Shown here: positions 57,902 to 64,000 of the stretch, one piece after another | How positions within the stretch are numbered: position 1 is the stretch's first letter | Layout: each line of letters starts with the position of its first letter | From: Elusimicrobium sp. An273 | GTDB taxonomy: Bacteria; Elusimicrobiota; Elusimicrobia; Elusimicrobiales; Elusimicrobiaceae | Reading direction: 5' to 3' | Assembly (NCBI RefSeq): GCF_002159705.1 | Contig: NZ_NFJD01000002.1 | Location: 1-64,000 of the forward strand | Length of the DNA stretch: 64,000 nucleotides | The notes under the pieces: model-generated | Database searches by the model: none | The model's input: the letters and a program-made list of their open reading frames with translations, nothing else | Told to the model about the DNA's origin: nothing | Program-made: the position numbers and the translations under genes

Positions 57902-58417
57902 TTATACCCGTTCAATGGCAAACAGCGCATCGCCTTGTTTAACGGGCTTGCCGTTGTCTACCAATACTTTTTTAATGATGCACGGGAATTCGGCGCGCAT
58001 TTCGTTAAACACTTTCATCGCTTCAATCAAGCAGATAACGTCGCCTTTTTCCACTCGGGCGCCTTCTTTTACAAAGGGCGGAGCCGACGGAGTGGAACCG
58101 CGGAAGAAGATACCCATCAACGAGGATTTAATTACTTCTTTATATTGTTCCTGGGCGGGCACGGCCGGATGCGCACCGGAAGCCGCAACAGCACTTCCGC
58201 CCACGCTTACCGGTACCGGCACCATGGCGGGTTTGGCTTTTACCAAGCGCAGGTACAGCCCTTTTTGATCGTATTCAATCGTGTCCAGGTTGTTGTCCTG
58301 CATAAAACCGTAAAGCTGTTTGACTTCCTTTAAAATCGGGGATTCCTTCACGGCAGGCGTTTTAGCCGCTTTGGCTTTTTTGGCCGGAGCCGTTTTTTTG
58401 GTTGCTGTTTTTTTCAT
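57902..58417 (-). CDS. accB: Acetyl-CoA carboxylase biotin carboxyl carrier protein
   Basis: A 171-residue protein. A Lys/Ala-rich N-terminal tail (about 1-25) precedes a linker and the biotinyl domain (about 95-171) with the biotinylated Lys in CLIEAMKVFNEM. It carries CO2 in the first step of fatty acid synthesis. accC does not follow here as it does in many bacteria; a wHTH gene does instead. Confidence 0.93.
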   Translation of the reverse strand: MKKTATKKTAPAKKAKAAKTPAVKESPILKEVKQLYGFMQDNNLDTIEYDQKGLYLRLVKAKPAMVPVPVSVGGSAVAASGAHPAVPAQEQYKEVIKSSLMGIFFRGSTPSAPPFVKEGARVEKGDVICLIEAMKVFNEMRAEFPCIIKKVLVDNGKPVKQGDALFAIERV

Positions 58418-58464
58418 AAAAGAAATAACCTCGTGTTTCTGATTGATACCAAAACTGCTTTTAT

Positions 58465-59883
58465 TTATTTTACATAATTTTGACCGTCTTGATACAGGAC
58501 GTTTGCCTTTTGAGGGGTTTGCGGGCGGTCTAAAATTTCTTCCCGAAGGAGTTTTTTCTCGTCTATCGGCTGGTCGATTCCCAGGGTGCGTTTTACTTCA
58601 AAGGCGGAAATGGAAAAATTCAGTCCGGCCGCTTCGGAATTTTTATATCCGTAGCTGGTTACCCCAATTACGTTTCCGCTTTTCTTGTGTACCAGCGGCC
58701 CGCCGCTGTTGCCGCGGTTGGTGGAAACGTCGGATTGAATGACGTCTACGCCGTTTTCGTCTTTTACGGCGCTGATAATCCCCTCGCTTACGCTCCAAAA
58801 TTCTTCCATCGGGTTTCCTACCGCAAAGACGGAATCCCCCGTCTGATAGTGGGAGCGGTCGGCATCCAGCTTAAAATAGGGAAAAGTCCCCTCCGCCTTC
58901 AACAGCGCCAAATCGCGGGAATCATTTACTTTTATCACCCGCGCATACCGAAACGGCGGTTCTGCGCGGCGGGGTTCAAAGGGAAGATCTTCATACAGGT
59001 AGTAGCGTACGTCGCGATTGCCGCTTACGACGTGGGCGTTGGTAATCATATATCCGTCCGGGCTGATAAAAAACCCCGTTCCGTGCCCCTGGGGCGTTTC
59101 CACATACGTCGTTTTTTCCATAAACGGGCGGTAGCGGCGGTCGTTGCGGGCCAAAGCGGGCGAAATGCCGGGCTGAAATACAATCCGGTTTTCTTCCAAT
59201 TCTTTCATCATTTGCTGCAGGCAGGCGCGCAGGTCGTCTTCCAGCGTTTGGCGGATGCTTCCCCCCGCCGAAGAAGTGTATACGGGGGCAATCAGCGGGA
59301 ACAAAACGGAAAAAGTAAGTTTGTTAAACCAATACGCCCCGATTGCGGTATTGCTAAACTCCAGATAGCTTACCCGGTCGGCGTCCAGTTTAATAAGGGG
59401 CATGCGGGTGTGCGGGTCGCGCAGGGTAAGCACGGTAAACGTATGAAATTTGGGAATGCGGTACTTGCGCGCCCAGAGAAAGCCGTCCTCCGCTTCCAGC
59501 GAAGAATAGACCTCGTTTTCTTCGGTTACTTTATAATCCAGCTCGGCGATATAATCATATTGGCGGCGAAAGCGGTACTCGTTTACGTCCGCCTGCGAAA
59601 AAAGCGTGCCCAAAGCGTCCGCAGCGGCCACGGCGGCGCCGTCGTCAATGCGAAACGTATAGGAATTAATCGGGGTCAGATTGTCGTCTTTAAAGGTAAA
59701 GGCCTGCTGGAGAAATCTATCCGCGGGAACCATTACGCTGGCTTCTATTTTGTCGTCAAACGGAGGCGTTTTGTAAATGCCCCGCTTAATCCGGCCGTGA
59801 TAATTGCAGCCGAAAGCAAACAACAACAAAAATACCAACGTTCCGGGCAGAAAGCGCCGTGCGTTTCGTGTAAAGCAAACCAT
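58465..59883 (-). CDS. Trypsin-like serine protease lipoprotein
   Basis: A 472-residue protein with a lipobox-like signal (VFLLLFAFGC). The N-terminal ~230 residues are unassigned, containing YDYIAELDYKVTEENEVY. The protease domain (about 255-430) has intact triad motifs: TNAHVV (His), SRDLALLK (Asp) and NRGNSGGPLV (Ser), followed by NVIGVTSYGY. No PDZ domain is seen, unlike DegP. It would act on the periplasmic side. TATAAT (59890-59895) lies exactly 6 nt before the ATG, so the mRNA is predicted leaderless. Confidence 0.88.
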   Translation of the reverse strand: MVCFTRNARRFLPGTLVFLLLFAFGCNYHGRIKRGIYKTPPFDDKIEASVMVPADRFLQQAFTFKDDNLTPINSYTFRIDDGAAVAAADALGTLFSQADVNEYRFRRQYDYIAELDYKVTEENEVYSSLEAEDGFLWARKYRIPKFHTFTVLTLRDPHTRMPLIKLDADRVSYLEFSNTAIGAYWFNKLTFSVLFPLIAPVYTSSAGGSIRQTLEDDLRACLQQMMKELEENRIVFQPGISPALARNDRRYRPFMEKTTYVETPQGHGTGFFISPDGYMITNAHVVSGNRDVRYYLYEDLPFEPRRAEPPFRYARVIKVNDSRDLALLKAEGTFPYFKLDADRSHYQTGDSVFAVGNPMEEFWSVSEGIISAVKDENGVDVIQSDVSTNRGNSGGPLVHKKSGNVIGVTSYGYKNSEAAGLNFSISAFEVKRTLGIDQPIDEKKLLREEILDRPQTPQKANVLYQDGQNYVK

Positions 59884-59889
59884 ATATTG

Positions 59890-59895
59890 ATTATA
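59890..59895 (-). promoter_or_regulatory. -10 box 6 nt before the trypsin-like lipoprotein ATG
   Basis: Minus strand TATAAT, then 6 nt, then ATG at 59883. The best -35 is TTGTCA at 19-nt spacing, so the upstream part is weaker than in other leaderless promoters here. Confidence 0.6.
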
Positions 59896-59941
59896 GCAAA
59901 CTAACGAAAAGGGCTGACAAAGAGGATCTCTTTTTGCTCAT

Positions 59942-59968
59942 AAAAAACCCCGCCTGCAGGCGGGGTTT
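59942..59968 (-). terminator. Terminator of the LIM-like exported gene
   Basis: Arms AAACCCCGCC and GGCGGGGTTT (59945-59954, 59959-59968), with A-run on the left, 16 bp past the stop codon. Confidence 0.88.
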
Positions 59969-59983
59969 AAAACGGAAATGTTT

Positions 59984-61003
59984 TTATTTCTGGGCAGCGG
60001 CCTTCTTGGCGGCGGCTTCCTGGGCAACGGCAGCTTGAGAAGATCGTTCGTATTCTAAGCGGAGAGATTCAAAATCTTTGAGCAATTTTTGTTGCTTTTG
60101 GGATAATTCTTTCCCTTCCCGTTGTGCCTTGGCCGCTTGGTGCAACGCTTTGCCGTAGCGTCTGTTAAAACGCTGAAAATCACGTTGTACCTTTTTAAAA
60201 GGACGCACAACCGGTTCCACCATGGCCGCTTCAGCGGGCTTTAACTCTTGCTTAGAGGCCTTCTCTTGTTGTTCGCGAATACGCTGTGAAGACGCCTTCA
60301 TTTCTTCAATCAGCTGTTTTTGGGCGTTGATGCGTTCCTGATCTTGGCGGTCGTAGCGGTTGCAGTCGGCTTCGGTAATGTCTAAATTTTTAAGAAGAGC
60401 CTCTTTCTGGGCATTATGGCGCTGCCAATCAAAGCAATCGGCATGGGCATAATGTTTTCCTTGGTCGTCTTCCCAAGAGGAAATAGCCCCGCAGGCCGGG
60501 TTAATCGGCTTGCCGCAAACGGCACAGGTGTGGGTGGCGTATTTGGAATCCACTTTCAGTTCACATTCGTTGCGCTTGGCCGCCGTTTGAAAGAAAGAAG
60601 TGTCTTCGCTGGCTTTCCAGCCTTTATAGAATTGGCAGGCGCACGGCGAATGTTTTTTGACGTACCAATCGCGTTTGGGGGTAATTTGGTAGCCGTCGGA
60701 TTTTAAAATTTTTTCATGGCAGACGGCACACTGGGTGTAGTCTTCTTCTTTTACGGTAGGCAAAGCTTTGGCGGCAGGCTGGGGCGCCTCTTTTGTTTTA
60801 GGCGCTTCCTGCAGGGCAGCAGCCGCCCGCACCGCACTCATTTGTTTGGCAAATTTTTTGTTAAAGGCAACTGGATCAAAGGTGACCGGAATTTTGGTAT
60901 CCCAGGCAAAACCGTTGCCCATCGGAATTCCATACGTGGCCTGCGCCGACGTATAGACGGGCATGGCAAAAACGGCCAGCAACAGAAAACGGATGATTTT
61001 CAT
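59984..61003 (-). CDS. Exported protein with two LIM-like cysteine clusters and a coiled coil
   Basis: A 339-residue protein with a signal peptide (MKIIRFLLLAVFAMPVYTSA). Residues about 90-120 hold CAVCHEKIL and, later, HSPCAC; residues about 155-195 hold HTCAVCGKPINPACG and YAHADCFDWQRH. These CxxC...HxxC patterns are like LIM or treble-clef zinc sites, which are rare in exported bacterial proteins. The last ~130 residues are charged and helical (coiled-coil like), ending in a Lys/Ala tail. The function is unknown. Its promoter is of the palindrome type and GGAGG precedes the ATG. Confidence 0.7.
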   Translation of the reverse strand: MKIIRFLLLAVFAMPVYTSAQATYGIPMGNGFAWDTKIPVTFDPVAFNKKFAKQMSAVRAAAALQEAPKTKEAPQPAAKALPTVKEEDYTQCAVCHEKILKSDGYQITPKRDWYVKKHSPCACQFYKGWKASEDTSFFQTAAKRNECELKVDSKYATHTCAVCGKPINPACGAISSWEDDQGKHYAHADCFDWQRHNAQKEALLKNLDITEADCNRYDRQDQERINAQKQLIEEMKASSQRIREQQEKASKQELKPAEAAMVEPVVRPFKKVQRDFQRFNRRYGKALHQAAKAQREGKELSQKQQKLLKDFESLRLEYERSSQAAVAQEAAAKKAAAQK

Positions 61004-61030
61004 AGTAATCCTCCTTACGGATATATGCTA

Positions 61031-61074
61031 ATAGTATCAGTTTTATTGAAAAGAAAACAAGGGCCTAAAGGCCT
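61031..61074 (-). promoter_or_regulatory. Promoter with abutting palindrome (exported-protein class, site 5)
   Basis: Minus strand: AGGCCTTTAGGCCC (61061-61074), -35 TTGTTT (61055-61060), 18-nt spacer, -10 TACTAT (61031-61036). The palindrome overlaps the stop codon of the upstream nucleotidyltransferase gene. Confidence 0.7.
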
Positions 61075-61756
61075 AATTTCCGCTGGGTCTTTGGCAATAG
61101 GCCAGCAAACGCTGGCAGACGTTTAGCAACCGGGCCGCCGCCGCGGGCAGGGCCTCTTGCGGGGGAGGCGTTAGGCTGAAGCGCAAAATTTCCCGCTCGT
61201 CCGGCTGCGAGAGCGCCTGCAGGAGCTGCCACTTGGTTGTTATATAGCGGCCGGTGCGCATATAATGGGCGGCTTGGAGCATAAAGAAGGCGGATTTCCC
61301 GAGCAATTTTAAAAAATCAGCACTTAATTGCCCGTGCACCCATGTATGCACCAGGGCATGGTAAATGTTTCCGGCCGCGGTTTGGACGGCCTGGCGGGCA
61401 TCCTCGCAAGCGGGCGGCGGCAATACGTCTGCCAGCCCGCCATAGAGCCAATGCGTATCCTGCATAAATTGAAACAAATCCGCCCGGGGCCAGTTTTTTA
61501 AATCTTCCTTTCCGCCAAAGAACCCGCATACCGGGTGCGTAAGGGTTGTGGGCATATGCGAAAGAATTTCTTTATAAAGAGAAATATCCTGCGCCGTAAG
61601 CGTGTCCAGCACCACCACGGCGTCTATATCGCTGGACGGGGTTTGTTCTCCCCGCCGGAAACTCCCCTGCAGGCCTACGGCTTGGAGCCTGCGTTTAAAA
61701 ACCGGCTGCAGCTGTCGGATTAATTCGTTCATCCACGGGTAAATATCAAAAGGCAT
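61073..61756 (-). CDS. Nucleotidyltransferase-domain protein
   Basis: A 227-residue protein with a minimal nucleotidyltransferase motif GSFRRGEQTPSSDIDAVVV (about 30-48) including the catalytic Asp pair. The rest is helical. The layout is like stand-alone MNT-type transferases or aminoglycoside-type enzymes; no toxin partner gene is adjacent, so a toxin-antitoxin role is not supported. AAGGGGG precedes the ATG. Confidence 0.8.
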   Translation of the reverse strand: MPFDIYPWMNELIRQLQPVFKRRLQAVGLQGSFRRGEQTPSSDIDAVVVLDTLTAQDISLYKEILSHMPTTLTHPVCGFFGGKEDLKNWPRADLFQFMQDTHWLYGGLADVLPPPACEDARQAVQTAAGNIYHALVHTWVHGQLSADFLKLLGKSAFFMLQAAHYMRTGRYITTKWQLLQALSQPDEREILRFSLTPPPQEALPAAAARLLNVCQRLLAYCQRPSGN

Positions 61757-61769
61757 TTTTCCCCCTTAA

Positions 61770-61808
61770 AAACAAAATCCCCGGAGCGATTGATACCGCT
61801 CCGGGGAT
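61770..61808 (-). terminator. Terminator of rpsO-pnp
   Basis: A 12-bp stem ATCCCCGGAGCG and CGCTCCGGGGAT (61777-61788, 61797-61808) followed on the minus strand by TTTGTTTTT. Confidence 0.9.
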
Positions 61809-61822
61809 AACAGCGTGTGAAA

Positions 61823-63934
61823 CTATTTGAGCAAGGCTTTTCTGGAAAGTCTTACTTTTCCGTTATTGTCAATTTCCACGCATTTTACTTCCACAATGTC
61901 GCCGAGTTTTAACACGTCTTCGACTTTGTTGATGCGGTGTTTTTCAATTTCGGAAATGTGCAACAGTCCGTCCTTGCCGGGCAAGATTTCCACAAACGCG
62001 CCGAAAGGCTGAATGGAGACTACTTTCCCTTTGTAAATTTTGTTTACTTCGGGTTCCGCGGTCATCATTTCAATTTCGGCTTTGGCCTGATCCAAGCGGT
62101 CGCTGTTGGCGGCGGCAATGGTTACAATGCCGTCTTCGGCGATGTCAATCTTGGCTTCGGTGGATTCGGTGATGCGTTTGATGTTCTTGCCGCCGGGGCC
62201 GATTAAGGCGCCGATTTTGTCCACCGGGATTCTCATTTTGTAGATGATCGGAGCGAAGCGGGAAATGTTCTTTCTCGGTTCGGCGATCGTTTTTTCCATG
62301 TGATCCATGATGAACATGCGGCCTTGGGTGGCTTGGGAAATGGCCTGGCGCAAAACGTCCAGCGGGATGCCGGTTTTGAGTTTTACGTCCATCTGGAAGG
62401 CCGTAATCCCTTTGCGCGAACCGGTCAGTTTAAAGTCCATATCGCCCAAGTGGTCTTCCAAGCCCATAATATCGGACAGCACTACAAATTTGCCTTCGCC
62501 GGAGATGGCGCCCATCGCAATGCCGGAGCAGGCCGATTTCATCGGTACGCCCGCATCAAACAGGGCCAAAGATCCGCCGCAGACGCTGGCCATGGAGGAA
62601 GAACCGTTGGATTCCATGATGTCGGACACCACGCGAATCGTGTACGGGAATTCTTCTTCGCTGGGGATAAGCGGCATTAACGCGCGGCGAGCCAGTTCCC
62701 CGTGGCCGATTTCGCGGCGGCCCGGAGAGCGATCTGGCTTGCATTCGCCCGTGGCAAAGCCCGGGAAGTTGTAGTGCAGCATAAAGCGTTCGTAGGTGGT
62801 GTCGTCCAACCCTTCCACCATTTGCTGGTCATCGGGGGTGCCCAATGTGGCAACCGCCAAAGACTGGGTTTGCCCGCGGGTGAACAAGGCGGAACCGTGG
62901 GCGCGGGGCAAGAGGCCGACCATAGAGCTCAAGGGTCTGATTTCGTCGGGTTTGCGGCCGTCCACGCGCACGCCTTCGTGCAGCACCAGGTTGCGGGATT
63001 CTTCATACATGATGTTTTCCAGCGCGATGCCCGCATACACGGCGGCGTTTTCGCCGTAATTCGGGGTCAGCTCTTCGGTAAACGAAGCTTTCAGCTGAGC
63101 TACCTGCGTATCGCGGGTTTGCTTGTCGGAAAACGCATGCAGAATTTTTTTGGCTTCTTCGCGGAATTTGCCGTTGGCCAGATCCGCCACTTCCTGCGGC
63201 AGTTTTTCCACGACGTATTCAAATTTCGGTTTGCCGGCCATTTCGCGCAGTTTCATTTGCGCGGCGCACATTTTGTCAATTTCCGGCTTGGCAATTTCCA
63301 TCGCTTTGATGATGGCTTCTTCTTCTACTTCTTTGGCACCGCCTTCCACCATCAGCAGCCCCTGCGCGGAACCGGCAATGACCAAGTCCATATCGCAGGA
63401 TTCCTGTTCTTTTTTGGTGGGGTTGACGATGTACTGCCCGTCTTTGCGGCCGATGCGCACGGCGGCTACGGGTTCGTTGAAAGGAATGGAAGAAATGACC
63501 AGCGCGGCGGACGAAGCCAGTACGGATAATACATCGGCGTCGTGTTTATCGTCGCTGGAGATAACCATCGCCGTTACGTTGGTTTCGCAGGCGAAACCTT
63601 CCGGGAAAATGGGGCGGATGGTGCGGTCAATAATACGGGAAGACAGCGTTTCTTTCTTGCTGGCGCGGCCTTCGCGTTTGAAAAAACCGCCGGGGATTTT
63701 GCCCGCGGCGTAGGTTCTTTCTTTGTAATTGACGGTAAGAGGCGTAAAATCGGAGATACCCGGTTTTTGCTCTTTCGTGGAAACGGCGGTAGCCAGCACC
63801 ATGGTTTCCCCCAAGGTGGCCACTACAGCCCCGTCGGACTGTTTGGCGATTAAGCCGGTTTCCAGCTTAATGGTTTGTCCGCCGACGGTTACTTCCACAT
63901 TGTGAATATCAAATTTGTGGTTGAAATTTTGCAT
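61823..63934 (-). CDS. pnp: Polyribonucleotide nucleotidyltransferase
   Basis: A 703-residue phosphorolytic 3'-5' exoribonuclease of the RNA degradosome. It has two RNase PH domains, with GGFFKREGRASKKETLSSRI near 83 and FPGFATGECKPDRSPGRREI in the second, then a KH domain with LIGPGGKNIKRI and a C-terminal S1 domain (YKGKVVSIQPFGAFVEI). It starts 6 bp after the rpsO stop codon, the classical arrangement. Confidence 0.98.
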   Translation of the reverse strand: MQNFNHKFDIHNVEVTVGGQTIKLETGLIAKQSDGAVVATLGETMVLATAVSTKEQKPGISDFTPLTVNYKERTYAAGKIPGGFFKREGRASKKETLSSRIIDRTIRPIFPEGFACETNVTAMVISSDDKHDADVLSVLASSAALVISSIPFNEPVAAVRIGRKDGQYIVNPTKKEQESCDMDLVIAGSAQGLLMVEGGAKEVEEEAIIKAMEIAKPEIDKMCAAQMKLREMAGKPKFEYVVEKLPQEVADLANGKFREEAKKILHAFSDKQTRDTQVAQLKASFTEELTPNYGENAAVYAGIALENIMYEESRNLVLHEGVRVDGRKPDEIRPLSSMVGLLPRAHGSALFTRGQTQSLAVATLGTPDDQQMVEGLDDTTYERFMLHYNFPGFATGECKPDRSPGRREIGHGELARRALMPLIPSEEEFPYTIRVVSDIMESNGSSSMASVCGGSLALFDAGVPMKSACSGIAMGAISGEGKFVVLSDIMGLEDHLGDMDFKLTGSRKGITAFQMDVKLKTGIPLDVLRQAISQATQGRMFIMDHMEKTIAEPRKNISRFAPIIYKMRIPVDKIGALIGPGGKNIKRITESTEAKIDIAEDGIVTIAAANSDRLDQAKAEIEMMTAEPEVNKIYKGKVVSIQPFGAFVEILPGKDGLLHISEIEKHRINKVEDVLKLGDIVEVKCVEIDNNGKVRLSRKALLK

Positions 63935-63940
63935 TAGAGG

Positions 63941-64000
63941 TTATTTCCTTAATTTAAGTTCTTGGGTTACTTTTTGGTATTTTTCAAAGTCGGTTCTTTT
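63941..64000 (-). CDS. rpsO: Ribosomal protein S15, C-terminal end (partial)
   Basis: The last 19 codons and stop of a gene cut off by the window edge. The peptide KRTDFEKYQKVTQELKLRK matches the S15 C-terminus, and rpsO directly before pnp is a conserved order. The pnp ribosome site AGGA lies in its end. Confidence 0.85.
   Translation of the reverse strand, partial: KRTDFEKYQKVTQELKLRK

Noticed and set aside
61073-61756. MNT/HEPN toxin-antitoxin module
   Set aside because: A nucleotidyltransferase motif is present, but there is no adjacent small HEPN partner gene.

Overview
The window reads as a chromosomal segment of a Gram-negative (diderm), anaerobic, sugar-fermenting bacterium. Lipid A/core genes (waaA and a heptosyltransferase-like GT9), an AsmA protein, TolQ/TolR/TonB-like genes, a LolA-like carrier and two predicted outer-membrane barrels indicate an outer membrane. 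A PerR-type regulator followed by rubrerythrin points to anaerobic life, and pgk, gap, pyk, L-lactate dehydrogenase and an iron alcohol dehydrogenase point to glycolysis and fermentation. The gene style and the many unfamiliar exported proteins resemble Elusimicrobiota (Elusimicrobium-like). That placement is a judgement from recall; no 16S gene is present to confirm it.

Layout. 1-416: a 191-bp tandem unit next to tRNA-Leu(GAG). 0.5-6.4 kb: secG, pgk, a BAX-inhibitor-like membrane protein, a degenerate exported trypsin-like protein, and groES-groEL with a CIRCE operator. 6.4-10.2 kb: overlapping PP2C phosphatase and membrane Ser/Thr kinase, then a tandem PC4 protein. 10.2-15.5 kb: GT9, waaA, AsmA. 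15.5-22.7 kb: YkvA, Na/Pi symporter, a membrane protein, a flavoprotein, Fe-ADH, perR-rbr. 22.8-25.6 kb: two tandem drug-efflux-type MFS genes. 25.9-31.9 kb: a giant exported helical/membrane protein and an organophosphate transporter. 32.2-45.0 kb: 5'-nucleotidase, pyk, AlaX-like editing protein, barrel protein, ART-like exported protein, a 59-codon gene, SIMPL protein, gap, YbaK, a trypsin-fold protein with a Cys nucleophile, DUF1893 lipoprotein, ldh, a frameshifted barrel, ppa. 45.1-48.8 kb: small exported proteins and an AT-rich hydrolase gene flanked by remnants of one repeated peptide. tRNA-Ser(GCT) follows. 49.3-56.7 kb: a nine-gene cell-envelope operon (ftsK, lolA-like, pgsA, pgpA, tolQ, tolR, tonB-like, membrane protein, epimerase). 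56.8-64 kb: exported proteins, wHTH, accB, a trypsin-like lipoprotein, nucleotidyltransferase, pnp and the end of rpsO.

The most unusual signal is regulatory. Five scattered genes, all encoding proteins with signal peptides, share one promoter design: a 13-14 bp palindrome close to GGGCCTTTTGGCCC that directly abuts the -35 hexamer, followed by a 17- or 18-nt spacer and a TAnnnT -10. The palindrome is centred near -42, where class II activators bind. A second promoter class has the -10 box exactly 6 nt before the ATG with no Shine-Dalgarno, implying leaderless mRNAs for at least seven genes. Together with unusual exported proteins (Cys-trypsin, pseudo-trypsin, ART-like, LIM-like and the giant membrane protein), this suggests a co-regulated exported-protein system not described to my knowledge.
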